NCBI RefSeq assembly: GCF_000725805.1
Contig: NZ_JOFT01000022.1
Coordinates: 1-64,000, forward strand
Direction: 5' to 3'
Source: Streptomyces xanthophaeus
GTDB taxonomy: Bacteria; Actinomycetota; Actinomycetes; Streptomycetales; Streptomycetaceae
Length of the DNA stretch: 64,000 bases
How positions within the stretch are numbered: position 1 is the stretch's first letter; each line of letters starts with the position of its first letter. Under the pieces are notes generated by a model. The model worked only from the letters and a program-made list of their open reading frames with translations. It had not been told where the DNA came from and ran no database searches. Positions 41,228 to 51,300 of this stretch are shown here, one piece after another. Position numbers and translations under genes: made by a program.

Positions 41228-41407
41228 TCACCGGCTGTTGGTCCTGCGGAGGAGGACCTTGAGGGTTTCGCGGGCGTCTCGGCGGCGCTGGGGGTCGCGG
41301 GCCAGGGCGGCAGTCAGCGCGACCGCGGCGATGGTGCCGATGTAGACCGCGGCGGCAGCGCCGGCGGGCAGCAGCGTGCCGTCAAGGAGTTGGGGCAGGG
41401 CGGACAT
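41228..41407 (-). CDS. Small single-pass membrane protein paired with second STAND gene
   Basis: The ATG at 41405-41407 (GGAAGG upstream) gives 59 residues: a short N-terminus, one hydrophobic helix (AAAAVYIGTIAAVALTAALA) and the basic tail RDPQRRRDARETLKVLLRR. The tail and the end of the helix align residue by residue with the 63-aa protein at 23477. Both genes diverge from HTH-STAND genes; here the gap is about 190 bp. Function is unknown; a membrane effector or tether for the STAND protein is the main idea. Confidence 0.75.
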   Translation of the reverse strand: MSALPQLLDGTLLPAGAAAAVYIGTIAAVALTAALARDPQRRRDARETLKVLLRRTNSR

Positions 41408-41601
41408 GGGCGGGCACCTTCCGAGACAGGCCCGCGAGCGGGGCACTGGTGTGGTGCTGTCATGAGCGCATCGTGGGCCAGAGGGCTGGAAAGCCCGTAC
41501 GGCGCGGTGCAGGTGTCTATCCTGGTCAGCACGGGGGCGGGTGTTTTCCGGAGGTCATCCGGTCCGGATGGACACTGGCCGTCCACGGAGGGGAGTAAGC
41601 G

Positions 41602-44600
41602 GTGGCGGGGGCGCGCGATCCGGTGCAGGAGTTCCATCTCAAGCTGTCCGCGCTGTACCGGGCTGCGGGTGAGCCGACACACGACCTGCTCGCCCGGCGC
41701 ACGAAGGTGAGCGACTCCACCCTCAACGACTGGCTGACCGGCAAGGCCATCCCCTCCAACCGGACGAGTCTGGAGACTCTGGTAGGTGTGCTGAAGGGCC
41801 TGGCCGGGGCGGGGTGTCCGCCGGACCCTGTGGGCGGCTGGGAGACGCTGCGTGTGGCGGCGGCGAAGTGCAGAAGGCCCGGCCAGCGGCCCGGCAGGGG
41901 CGAGCGTCGCCCGGCGCACCGGATGCTGGGTCCGGTGCCTCCGGTGGCGGACTGCTATCAGGACCGGCCCGAAGCCGCGCAGCTGGAAGCCGCCGCTGCC
42001 GGCGGAACTGCGGTACTGGGGCAGTTACTGGTCGGGATGGGCGGAGTCGGTAAGACCCAGCTCGCTGCCCGCTACGCCCGCACCGCCTACGACGAGCGCC
42101 GGGTGGAGGTGCTGGTGTGGGTCACCGCCGCGTCCCGGGAGGCGGTCACGGCCGCCTACGCTGACGCCGCGGCCCAGATCCTGAGCACCGACCCAGCCGA
42201 CCCGCAGGCCGCCGCAATGTTCCGCGAGTGGCTGAGACTGCCCCCCGGCGAGCGCGGCGGCCCGACGCCCGGGGCGCGGTGGCTGATCGTGCTGGACGAC
42301 ATACCCGACCCCGGGGCGGTGCGCGGACTGTGGCCACCGGACGTGGCACATGGGCAGACCGTGGTCACCACCCGAAACCAGGATGCCGCCTTCCAATCCT
42401 TCGGTCGAAACCGTATCGACATCGGGCTGTACACCCCTGACCAGGCCAGCGCCTACGTGACAGAGAAACTCGCCCAGCACGGCCGCATCGACGACCCCCA
42501 CGAGATCTGCGGCCTAGCCAGCGACATGGGGTACTTGCCGCTGGCCCTGTCCCAGGCTATCCCCTTCATGATCAACCGGAAGCTGGACTGCGCCGCCTAT
42601 CGCCGCCGCCTCGCCGACCGGGCGAAGACCCTCACCCACGTACTGCCGCCCGAGGGCGGACTGCCCGATGAGCAGAGCAGGACGGTCGCCGCCGCGTGGG
42701 AGATGTCCATCGAACTTGCCGACCAGCAGCCCCCACAAGGACTGGCCCGGCCCCTGCTGCACCTGATCGCGCTGCTGGACCCTAACGGCATCCCCGCCCC
42801 CGTCCTGAAGAGCGCCCCCGTCCTGACCCACCTCGCCACCCATCGCACCCCCAGCCCACACATCCCGACACCGGAAGACGGCGCCGCCGTCGACCACGAC
42901 GACACCGACGACGCGCTGGCGAACCTGGAGCAGTTCAGCCTTCTGTCCCGCACCCCCGACACCTCCTACCGAGCGGTACACATCCACCAGCTCATCCAGC
43001 GCGCCGTCCACGAACTCCTCCCCCCGGACTACCGACACCACTGCGGCCGCACGGCCGCCGACGCCCTGATGGCAGCCTGGCCCGCCATCGAACGCGACAC
43101 TGCCCTCGCTCAAGCCCTGCGTGCCAACACTGAGGCCCTCACCCGTCATGCTGAAGCCGCTTTGCACAGGCCCAAAGCTCACTCGGTGCTTTTCCGTACG
43201 GGTAGAAGCCTCGGCGAGAGCGGCCAGTTCACCGCCGCTGTCGCGCACTTCCGCCACCTTTCCCAGGTCGCGGACATCGATCCCGGCACTCTCATTGCCG
43301 CCCATGACAGTCTCGCCCGCTGGCAGGGAAAGGCGGGGGACTCGGCGGGAGCGGCGGCCGCGTACGAGCGGCTCCTGGAGTTGATGCGTCCGGCTCTTGG
43401 CCCCGATGCCCCCCAGACACTCACAACCGAGAGTCACCTCGCCGATTGGCGGGGAAGGGCGGGTGATGCGACCGGGGCCGTAACTGCCTACGAGCAACTG
43501 GTGAAGCGTCGGCAGCGAGTACAAGGTCCCGACCATCCCGACACCTTCCTGGCCCAGGGGTCCCTCGCTGATTGGCGGGGAAGGGCGGGTGACGCGACCG
43601 GGGCGGCGGCCGCCTTCGAGGAGCTGCTGGAGCAGATGCAGCGGGTACACGGCCCCGACCACCCCGACGCACTTGCTGCTGGACTCTGCCTCGCCGATTG
43701 GCGCGGGCGGGCGGGGGACGTCGCCGGGGCCGTAACCGCCTTCGAGGAGCTGCTGGAGCAGATGCAGGGGGTACACGGTCCCGACCACCTCGACACCCTC
43801 CGCACCCGTATCAAGCTCGTCGGCTGGCGCGGGCGGGCGGGGGACGCGACCGGGGCGGCGGCCGCCTTCGAGGAGCTGCTGGAGCAGATGCAGCGGGTAC
43901 ACGGCCCCGACCACCCAGACACCCTCGGTACATGCAGCGAGTTGGCCCGCTGGCGCGGAAGGGCGGGGGACCCGACTGGGGCAGCCGCCGCCTACGAAAC
44001 GCTTGCCGCCGCCCAGGAGCGTGTGCTGGCGCCTGACCACCCCGGCATCCTCATTGCCCGTAGCCACCTCGCCTACTGGCGAGTGCAAGCGGGGGACACG
44101 GCCGGGGCGGCGGCCGCCTTCGAGGAGCTGCTGGAGCAGATGCAGCGGGTACACGGCCCCGACCACCCAGACACCCTTCTTACCCGGGGCCTCCTCGCTG
44201 AGTGGCGGGGAAGGGCGGGTGACGCGACCGGGGCGGCGGCCGCTTTCGAGGAGCTGCTGGAACTGATGCAGCGGGTACACGGCCCCGACCACCCGGACAC
44301 CCTCCGAGTCCAGAACCTCCTCGCCAAATGGCGCGGAGAAGCCGGAGACATGGCCGGGGCCGTGACCGCCTACGAAGCGCTTGCCACCGCACAGGAACGT
44401 GTGCAGGGCCCCGACCACCCCGATACCTTCGTCACCCGGGGCTACCTTGCCAACGCGCGCGGAGACGCGGGAGACATAGCCGGGGCTGTGACGGCCTACG
44501 AGCAGCTACTGGAGCAGCTGTTGCGGGTATTCGGCCCTGACCACCCCTACACCATCACCGCCCGAAGCAACCTCGACTATTGCCGAGGGCAGATAGGGAA

Positions 44601-44628
44601 CGCGACCGCTCATCCATCGGCCGATTGA
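41602..44628 (+). CDS. HTH-STAND (NB-ARC-like) protein with 42-residue TPR repeats, 1008 aa
   Basis: Residues about 10-65 form a small helical DNA-binding-like domain (VSDSTLNDWLTGKAIPSNRT), similar to that of the STAND protein ending at 23345. The NB-ARC part has the P-loop GMGGVGKT (145-152), Walker B WLIVLDDI (227-234), an RNBS-like VVTTRN and a GLPLA-like GYLPLALS. From about residue 570 onward come roughly ten 42-residue TPR units of the form WRGRAGDATGAAAAFEELLE then VHGPDHPDTL. Several units are nearly identical in DNA. The TPR part probably senses the trigger. The gene lies between inverted repeats with its divergent membrane partner. Confidence 0.9.
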   Translation: MAGARDPVQEFHLKLSALYRAAGEPTHDLLARRTKVSDSTLNDWLTGKAIPSNRTSLETLVGVLKGLAGAGCPPDPVGGWETLRVAAAKCRRPGQRPGRGERRPAHRMLGPVPPVADCYQDRPEAAQLEAAAAGGTAVLGQLLVGMGGVGKTQLAARYARTAYDERRVEVLVWVTAASREAVTAAYADAAAQILSTDPADPQAAAMFREWLRLPPGERGGPTPGARWLIVLDDIPDPGAVRGLWPPDVAHGQTVVTTRNQDAAFQSFGRNRIDIGLYTPDQASAYVTEKLAQHGRIDDPHEICGLASDMGYLPLALSQAIPFMINRKLDCAAYRRRLADRAKTLTHVLPPEGGLPDEQSRTVAAAWEMSIELADQQPPQGLARPLLHLIALLDPNGIPAPVLKSAPVLTHLATHRTPSPHIPTPEDGAAVDHDDTDDALANLEQFSLLSRTPDTSYRAVHIHQLIQRAVHELLPPDYRHHCGRTAADALMAAWPAIERDTALAQALRANTEALTRHAEAALHRPKAHSVLFRTGRSLGESGQFTAAVAHFRHLSQVADIDPGTLIAAHDSLARWQGKAGDSAGAAAAYERLLELMRPALGPDAPQTLTTESHLADWRGRAGDATGAVTAYEQLVKRRQRVQGPDHPDTFLAQGSLADWRGRAGDATGAAAAFEELLEQMQRVHGPDHPDALAAGLCLADWRGRAGDVAGAVTAFEELLEQMQGVHGPDHLDTLRTRIKLVGWRGRAGDATGAAAAFEELLEQMQRVHGPDHPDTLGTCSELARWRGRAGDPTGAAAAYETLAAAQERVLAPDHPGILIARSHLAYWRVQAGDTAGAAAAFEELLEQMQRVHGPDHPDTLLTRGLLAEWRGRAGDATGAAAAFEELLELMQRVHGPDHPDTLRVQNLLAKWRGEAGDMAGAVTAYEALATAQERVQGPDHPDTFVTRGYLANARGDAGDIAGAVTAYEQLLEQLLRVFGPDHPYTITARSNLDYCRGQIGNATAHPSAD

Positions 44629-45285
44629 TGAGCAAGATCGGTAGGCGTCGGCGGTGCGCCGCCGGATCGGCACCGGATCATGCACATAAAACGGTGTCAG
44701 AACTACGTGCCCGAACTCAAGGGTGGTCGCCTCGCGCTCGCTGAGGCTGCCAAGACGGCGGAACTGCCCCAACCCACCCGGTCGGAGGACTGATCACCGC
44801 CGTTTGCGGCTGGTGACAGCGTTCTTACCAGCACCCCAAGATGGCAGGACTGGTGCTGGTGGAGTGGAACAGCATCCGTCAGGTGGTCGAGCCCGGATCC
44901 CGCCCGGCGCAGCTCGCACTCGACGGTCTGCGCAGCCTCTGGTCCGTCTGCTCGCACACCGGTGGCGGGGGAGAGGGACGCGCGAGGTTCGCCGCGCGCA
45001 CAGGCGGTGGCGATGCCCGCGACTCGACCCGCTGAGTGTTAACCCCCTTGTCCATCAGGTCCGATGGGTGAGCGCGGGCGGCCTGGCTTTCGGCACTTCT
45101 TGATGGCTAGAGCGCTGGTATTGCTGGGTGTCTCGCACATGCTCGACTCTCTGGTGGAAGCAGTGTGGACTGACAACCTCTTTGAGTACCCGCAATGCGC
45201 ACATGACAACACCTGTGCCCGCCTCCTATGTTCGTTCTCAACACCAAGCCCTTCGGGGAGAGTTCGAGCACAAAGAAGGAGCAGC
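44629..45285. other. Intergenic region with right inverted repeat and gene scraps
   Basis: No intact gene is supported. A plus-strand scrap around 44700-44790 reads LKGGRLALAEAAKTAELPQP and stops before the right inverted repeat. The rest, up to the methyltransferase start, shows no clear feature except its ribosome-binding site AAGGAG. Confidence 0.45.
44799..44845. repeat. Right inverted repeat of the STAND cassette
   Basis: This is the inverted partner of 41168-41214 (GCCGTTTGCGGCTGGTGACA followed by GCGTTCTTACCAGCACCCC). Differences from the left copy are one C/T and one G/A over 39 bp. Confidence 0.85.
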
Positions 45286-47775
45286 ATGGGCAGCACCGAG
45301 CCGTCGTCGGACTATGGCGACGACCCGCAGATCACACGAAGGCGGATCGCAGAGCTGACAGCCGTGACGCGGCCGACCGTGACCATCTGGGAGCGCCGCT
45401 CGGCGGACTTCCCCACGCCCCGGAAGGCCGGCGGGACCGCCTACTTCCTCCAGTCCGACATCCTGCAATGGCTCGACAACCGCCCCGTTCCGCTTCGCCT
45501 TCGACTGCCGGGCGAGGGCGCGGAGGCCACGTACGGTGCCCGAGCGCGTCGCACCCTGGCCGGCGTGCCGGAACAGCCCGGCGAGTCGGCCCCGCCCGCT
45601 GCCGCCCTTTCCACCATCCGCCTCTCCCATCCCCCGGCGGACGAAGGGTCGGACCAAAGCGATCGCGCGGTGGTGCGGGAGCTCATGGGGTCGCTGGCCG
45701 ATAAGGTCCGCGGTTCGGGCTCGATGGTGAACTACGTACACCTGCTCGTCGCCCTGCACTACCTGCGGGCCGCCTCCGGTGACCGGTGGGAGACCGTACG
45801 CGCCAGGTCCGAGGCGGCCGTCAGAGCGGAGAACAGCCGTGGCCGCAACAGCGCCACGGGCTCCGTCGCCACCAGCGGGGCAGCCGCCGGCGAACTGCTC
45901 GACCTCATCGGTCGTACGGTGGACGACGAGGTCCAGCGCCTGGGAATGCTGCGCAGCTTCACGGCGTCGCTGTCGCATCTGACACCCAGGAAGGCGAGCG
46001 ACCTGGCACTCGTGGTGGACCTGGTGGACCGGCTCGGCGGCAACGCCTTCCAGCTGATCATCGACGAGTACGAGAGGCATGCCCGGCTGCGCAGCCGCGA
46101 GTTCTTCACCCCGCAGGGGGTGGTGCGCCTCATGGCGACCATCGCGCGCACGTCCCTGGGCCGGGTCCCGCGCACCGTGTACGACCCCTACGTCCGTGGC
46201 GGCGAGTTCCTCGCCGAGTCGGTGGCAGTCTCCGAGCGCCTCCGGCGCAGGAAGCCCGACCTCCTGCCGGTCAGGGTCTTCGGGCAGACGACCGGCCCGG
46301 ACGCGGCGCTCCTGGCGGGCCTCAACCTCGCGCTGCTCGGCGTACAGCCGCGGGTGCGTCTGCTGCGCGAGGCCCCGTGGGCCGGGGCCGGGGCCCGGGA
46401 CGGCAAACGGCCGGCGGCCGATCTGGTCCTCACGAACCCGCCGTTCAACATGAAGGACTCCGCGGGGGAGACCTGCCGCACGGGAACATGGACGTACGGC
46501 GCGCCCCCGACCGACAACGACAACCTCGCCTACGTACAGCACGCGCTGGCCTCGCTTCGCCCCGGCGGACGGGCCGCGGTGGTCATGCCCACCAAGGCCG
46601 GCAACTCCGGCAGCGCCGCCGAGACGGCGATCCGACGGGCGATGGTGCAGGCGGGCGTCGTGGAGTGCGTCATCGGCATGCCCGCCAAGCTCTTCAGCGG
46701 CACGGCCGTCCCCGTGTCCGTATGGCTGCTGCGCCACCCCGGCGAACCGTGCGACGGCGTCCTCTTCCTCGACGCACGCCACCTCGGGGTCAAGAAGGGC
46801 CGGCGGTGCGTGCTGGAGGGGGACGACGTCCGGGCGGTGCTCGGCACGTACGAGGCGGCGTACGGTCACCTCCGCCCGCTCCCGTACGAGAATGCGCACG
46901 AGCCGTGGCACGTCCCGAGCGCGATGGTGGACCGTCAGCAGATCTTCGACCGGGACTGCTCCCTCAATCCCCTCGACCACATCTCCGCACAGGGTGCGGC
47001 CGCGGGAGGGGAAGCCGGAACCGCCGAGGAGGCGGCGGCACGGGCCTGGGACGAAGTCGAACTGCTGACGCAGTCCAGCAACCATGCGGACGCACACGTG
47101 GCGTTCCTGCGAAGTCAGGTGGGGACGAGCGGCGGCGAGGGGGGCGAGGCCGGCGACTGGGCCGAGGCGAAGCTGGCCGACCTCTGCGAGATCAAGGCGG
47201 GCCCTTCGTTCACACGGGTGGGCAAGAAGGACCGGGGCCCGGACGGTCCGGTGCCGGTCGTAATGCCGCGGCACTTGAGGGACGGCAGTGTCACGGACAC
47301 GGGGGCGGAGCGCGTCTCTCAGGAACTGGCGGACCGGCATCGGCACTACCAGCTCCAGCAGGGCGACATCCTGTGCGTCCGGTCCGGCAAGACCGTGCCG
47401 CCTGCGCTGGTACGGGCCGACCAGTCGGGCTGGCTGATGAGCCCGAACGTGACCCGGCTGCGGGTGCGGGAGGGGCGGGAGGTGGATCCGGAGTACCTGG
47501 TCCACTGGCTGGGCCGGCCCGAGTCGCTCGCCTGGATCGTGGACCGTTCGGCCGCCACCGCGACCCCGTCGATCAGCGCCGCCGTGCTCGGCGGCATGAC
47601 CGTACGGCTGCCCCCGTTGGCGGAGCAGCGGCGGATCGCGGAACTGCTCGCCGGCCTGCAGGAACAGGCGCGCGCCCACCAGGACCTGGCGGAGGCGGTC
47701 ACCAAGACCCGTGTCTTGCTCGCTGAACAGCTGATGACCCAAGCGCCGGAGCTCCGCACCCTCTGCCCGTTCTGA
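45286..47775 (+). CDS. Type I-like N6-adenine methyltransferase fused to HTH and specificity domain
   Basis: The ATG at 45286, with AAGGAG 4 nt upstream, gives 829 residues. An N-terminal helix-turn-helix (ITRRRIAELTAVTRPTVTIW) precedes a HsdM-type domain. Motif I appears as DPYVRGGEFLAE (about 299; the usual DPxxGxG is modified) and motif IV as LTNPPFNMKD (about 384), which predicts N6-adenine methylation. From about residue 620, one type I specificity (HsdS-like) target-recognition domain follows, with LAEQRRIAELLAGLQEQARA near its end. No restriction subunit is in the window, so it may be a solitary methylase or part of a defence unit with the genes at 47894 and 48392. Confidence 0.88.
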   Translation: MGSTEPSSDYGDDPQITRRRIAELTAVTRPTVTIWERRSADFPTPRKAGGTAYFLQSDILQWLDNRPVPLRLRLPGEGAEATYGARARRTLAGVPEQPGESAPPAAALSTIRLSHPPADEGSDQSDRAVVRELMGSLADKVRGSGSMVNYVHLLVALHYLRAASGDRWETVRARSEAAVRAENSRGRNSATGSVATSGAAAGELLDLIGRTVDDEVQRLGMLRSFTASLSHLTPRKASDLALVVDLVDRLGGNAFQLIIDEYERHARLRSREFFTPQGVVRLMATIARTSLGRVPRTVYDPYVRGGEFLAESVAVSERLRRRKPDLLPVRVFGQTTGPDAALLAGLNLALLGVQPRVRLLREAPWAGAGARDGKRPAADLVLTNPPFNMKDSAGETCRTGTWTYGAPPTDNDNLAYVQHALASLRPGGRAAVVMPTKAGNSGSAAETAIRRAMVQAGVVECVIGMPAKLFSGTAVPVSVWLLRHPGEPCDGVLFLDARHLGVKKGRRCVLEGDDVRAVLGTYEAAYGHLRPLPYENAHEPWHVPSAMVDRQQIFDRDCSLNPLDHISAQGAAAGGEAGTAEEAAARAWDEVELLTQSSNHADAHVAFLRSQVGTSGGEGGEAGDWAEAKLADLCEIKAGPSFTRVGKKDRGPDGPVPVVMPRHLRDGSVTDTGAERVSQELADRHRHYQLQQGDILCVRSGKTVPPALVRADQSGWLMSPNVTRLRVREGREVDPEYLVHWLGRPESLAWIVDRSAATATPSISAAVLGGMTVRLPPLAEQRRIAELLAGLQEQARAHQDLAEAVTKTRVLLAEQLMTQAPELRTLCPF

Positions 47776-47893
47776 CCGACCCGGCCCCGACGCTGACCGA
47801 CCTCACCATGATCTCTCCCTCGCACCACCCACGACCCGTCCGTCGCTCCGGCATGGCCTGCCCTGCGAACGATCCGAAAGGAACCACCGCGTT

Positions 47894-48169
47894 ATGACCG
47901 CTACCGCTACCGCTACCGCTACCACGGCCACCGATTCCGACACCGCCGACCCCGTTGCCGTCTCCAGGACGCTGCCCGTGTGGCCGCTCTGGCTGCTGAC
48001 CATGACCTTCTTCTCGACGACGGTCGGTGTGTCCGCCGGCCTGGTGGAAAGCCTCGCGGGCGCGGGACTCCCGTCAGTGATCCGTGCTGTCGGGGCCGGC
48101 TTCTTGTCGACAGCCGGCCTCTGCCTGACTGCTGTGCCTGCGGTGTTCCAGATGCGGAAGCGCCGATAG
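47894..48169 (+). CDS. Small two-helix membrane protein, 91 aa
   Basis: The ATG at 47894 follows GAAAGGA. A Thr/Ala-rich start encoded by a short ACCGCT repeat (MTATATATATTATDSDTAD) is followed by two hydrophobic helices, at about 29-48 (WPLWLLTMTFFSTTVGVSAG) and 60-80 (VIRAVGAGFLSTAGLCLTAV), and a basic end QMRKRR. No family is recognised. It lies between the methyltransferase and the membrane-anchored STAND-WD40 gene in the same direction. Confidence 0.7.
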   Translation: MTATATATATTATDSDTADPVAVSRTLPVWPLWLLTMTFFSTTVGVSAGLVESLAGAGLPSVIRAVGAGFLSTAGLCLTAVPAVFQMRKRR

Positions 48170-48391
48170 AGATGCGGGACGAGGGACGCTGACGCAAGGC
48201 GCCGGGGCGAGGTGATCCCGGCAGGCACCGCGGCCAGCGCCCCGGCCCGCCCCGGCCCGCCCCGCCCTGTACGACGCGCAGCCCGGCACATCCCGTGAAA
48301 GTGCCGGGCCACGGTCCTTGGGTGATGTCACGGTCCCCCGACCCCCGCGAAGGGGTGGCGTGCTGCGGGGCGGGCGGCAAGGATCATCGGC

Positions 48392-51300
48392 ATGGGTCGG
48401 GGAAGAACTTGGGGTGGACGCGCGGCAGTGGTCTGTTGTGTGGCCGCGGTGGTCTGGCTGGGCGCGATGGCGGTGCGGGATGGTTGGGGCGAGGCGGACC
48501 CCATCGCCAGTGTGCTGGGAGCCACGGCGGGGATCGCCGCGCTCGTAGTGACGTTGCGTATGTCCCTCACCGGTCGGGCCACATCAGCGGGACTCCCCGT
48601 GTCTGCGGCGCCGGCGGTGCCCGACTGGGTGGTGGACAGGGCCGAGGTCCGGGACGTTGTCACCGCAGTGTGCCGTCGGCGCGGAGGCGGGGCGGTGGGC
48701 ATCACCACAGGTCTCCACGGTGCCGGCGGTTTCGGGAAGACCATGCTGGCCAACGTGGTGTGTGCCGATCCCAGGGTCCGCCGCCGTTTCCGCGGTCGTG
48801 TCTACGTCGTCACGATCGGGCGCGAGGTGCGCGGTCGGGCGGCGATCGCGGCGAAGGTGGCCGAGGTGACCCGGTATCTCACCGGCGATGCGCGGGACGT
48901 CGGGCAGGATCCCGACTTGGCAGGCCAGCATCTGGCGGGCCTGCTCGCGCAGCAGCCCCGCATGCTGCTCGTCTTGGATGATGTCTGGGAGGCCGAGCAG
49001 CTGGCACCGTTCCTGCAGGGTGCCCCTCGCACGTGCGTCAGGCTGGTCACCACGCGAAACCCTGGTGTGCTGCCTCCGGGATCGAGGCCCGTCACCGTTG
49101 ACCGGATGTCGCAGCAACAGGCACTGGCGGTCCTGACGCACGGTCTGGATCTGCCCGAGTCGATTTCGTGTGCCCTGGTCGACGCCACGGGCCGGTGGGC
49201 ACTGCTCCTGCGCATGGTCAATCAGCGTCTTGCTGCGCAGGCGGCCACCGGCGCCGACCCCGCCACCGCGGCCTACCAGCTCCTGACCCGGCTGCGTGCG
49301 CAGGGGCCGACCGGCGCGGACGATGTCGATGCCCCTTTGGACCTGGACGACCCCAAGCGTCGCAACGCCGCGGTGCGTGCAAGCATTCAGGCCGCCACCA
49401 CCCTGCTGCCGGACGACGGCGCCCGACGCTTCGCCGAACTCGGCATCTTCGCGGAAGACGAATCCATCCCCATGGCGTTGGTGCTCCGGCTCTGGCAGGC
49501 AACCGGCCGTCTGGAGGAAACACGGGCTCGAGCCTTGTGCAAGCAGATGGCGGACCTGTCCCTCCTTTCCCTCGACACCGGTGTGGGCGATGGGACGGTG
49601 CAGGTACACGACGTCGTCCGGGACTACCAGCGCGCCGAACTCGTCGGCGAGCTGGCCGCGGTGAACCGCACGTTCGTGGACTCCCTGGCCGTGGACCTGC
49701 CTCCAGTCGTCTCCGCTTCGGACACTACGACCCCCGTGGCCAGAGCCTGGTGGCTGACCGAAAGTCGTTACCTACAAGATCACCTCATCGGCCACCTCGC
49801 GGACGCCGGCCAGACAGACGTTGCCCAAGCACTCGCGGGTGACCTGCGCTGGATCAGGGCGCACCTGGAGAGGCTGGGACCCAACGCCGCCATCCGCGAC
49901 CTCGATCGCGTTCCAACCCCTGCCGCGCGCACCATGGCACGGGATCTGGCCCGTGCCGCGCACCTGCTCACACCGACGGATCCACCCGAGGCGCTCGACG
50001 CTGTGCTCCGCAGCCGACTCGGGCCCCTTCCCCATTGGGACACCCACCACATCCCGCTGACAGCCGCACCTGCCACGTTGGTCAATAGATGGGCCCCACC
50101 GGACCTGCCGGACCCGTCGCTGATGCGCAGCCACACCGACACAAGCCACGGGGCGGCGGATGTGGCCGTCAACGCGCAGGGCACGTGGTTCGCCACCGCC
50201 GGCCTGGACGGCACCATTCGCATCCGCAGTGTCAGCACCGACACGGGGATCAGGACCTTGGGAGGAGAGCAGAACGGCCCCTTGGGCATGCTGACGATCG
50301 GCCCGGCGGACGCATGGCTGGCCGCTGCCGGTGCGGACGGACGCGTACGTGTGTGGGATACGGCGTCCGGAGCTCACGTGCACACGCTCACCGGCAACAC
50401 CAGCTGGGTGACCGCACTGGTCGCCGATCCGAGCGCTCAATGGCTCGCCACTGTCAACCGCGACGGCAGCGCGCAGCTGTGGAGCACCACCTCCTGGAGA
50501 CGGCTTCGTCTTCTCGCCTTACCGAGCGGTGCGCAGGAAACATGGTCCTCGAACGCCGTGCTCGCGGCTGGTACGAGCCCTGATGGCGCTCTGCTGATCA
50601 CCGTCGACTCCGTCGGCACAGCGCGGATCTGGAACACTGACGTCGGCACCCTGCTGACCACCGTGACCTGCGGTACGGGCCCGGTGCACGCCGCCGCAGT
50701 CAGTCCGGACGGCCGGTGGATTGCCATCGCCAGGAGCAACGGCACGGTGGGTCTGCACACCGCTGATACCGGCTCCGAGATCCGGACACTGAGTGTCCAT
50801 CACCGCAGAGTGGTCGCCCTCTCTGTCAGCCCCGACGGCGCATGGCTGGCCACCAGCAGCACGGACGGCCAGGTACGGCTCTGGGACGCCACGACAGGGG
50901 CCGAACTCAATGACCTCTCCGGAATAGGCCACGTGCGGAGCATCGTTTTCAGTCCCGACCGCACTTGGCTGGCCGCCCTCAGATCGGACGGAGCGGTGCG
51001 CATCTGCGACACATCCACAGGCGCAGGGCCGACCAGTGGAACCCGCCCGGTCGTCGTCGTACGTTCCCTCGCGATCAGCCCGGACGGCACCTGGATCGCA
51101 ACGACCGGCGACGACGGGCTGGCCCGTACATGGGATCCCGGGACGGGGAGAGAGACGGGAACACTGGCCGGCCACCGTGGCCACCTCGACGCGGTTGCCG
51201 TCAGCCCGGACGGCACCATGACGGCGACGAGCGCAAGAGACGGATGGGTACGGCTGTTCAACCGCATCACCGAGCAGGAGTCCGTCTCCAGCCAGGGTGG

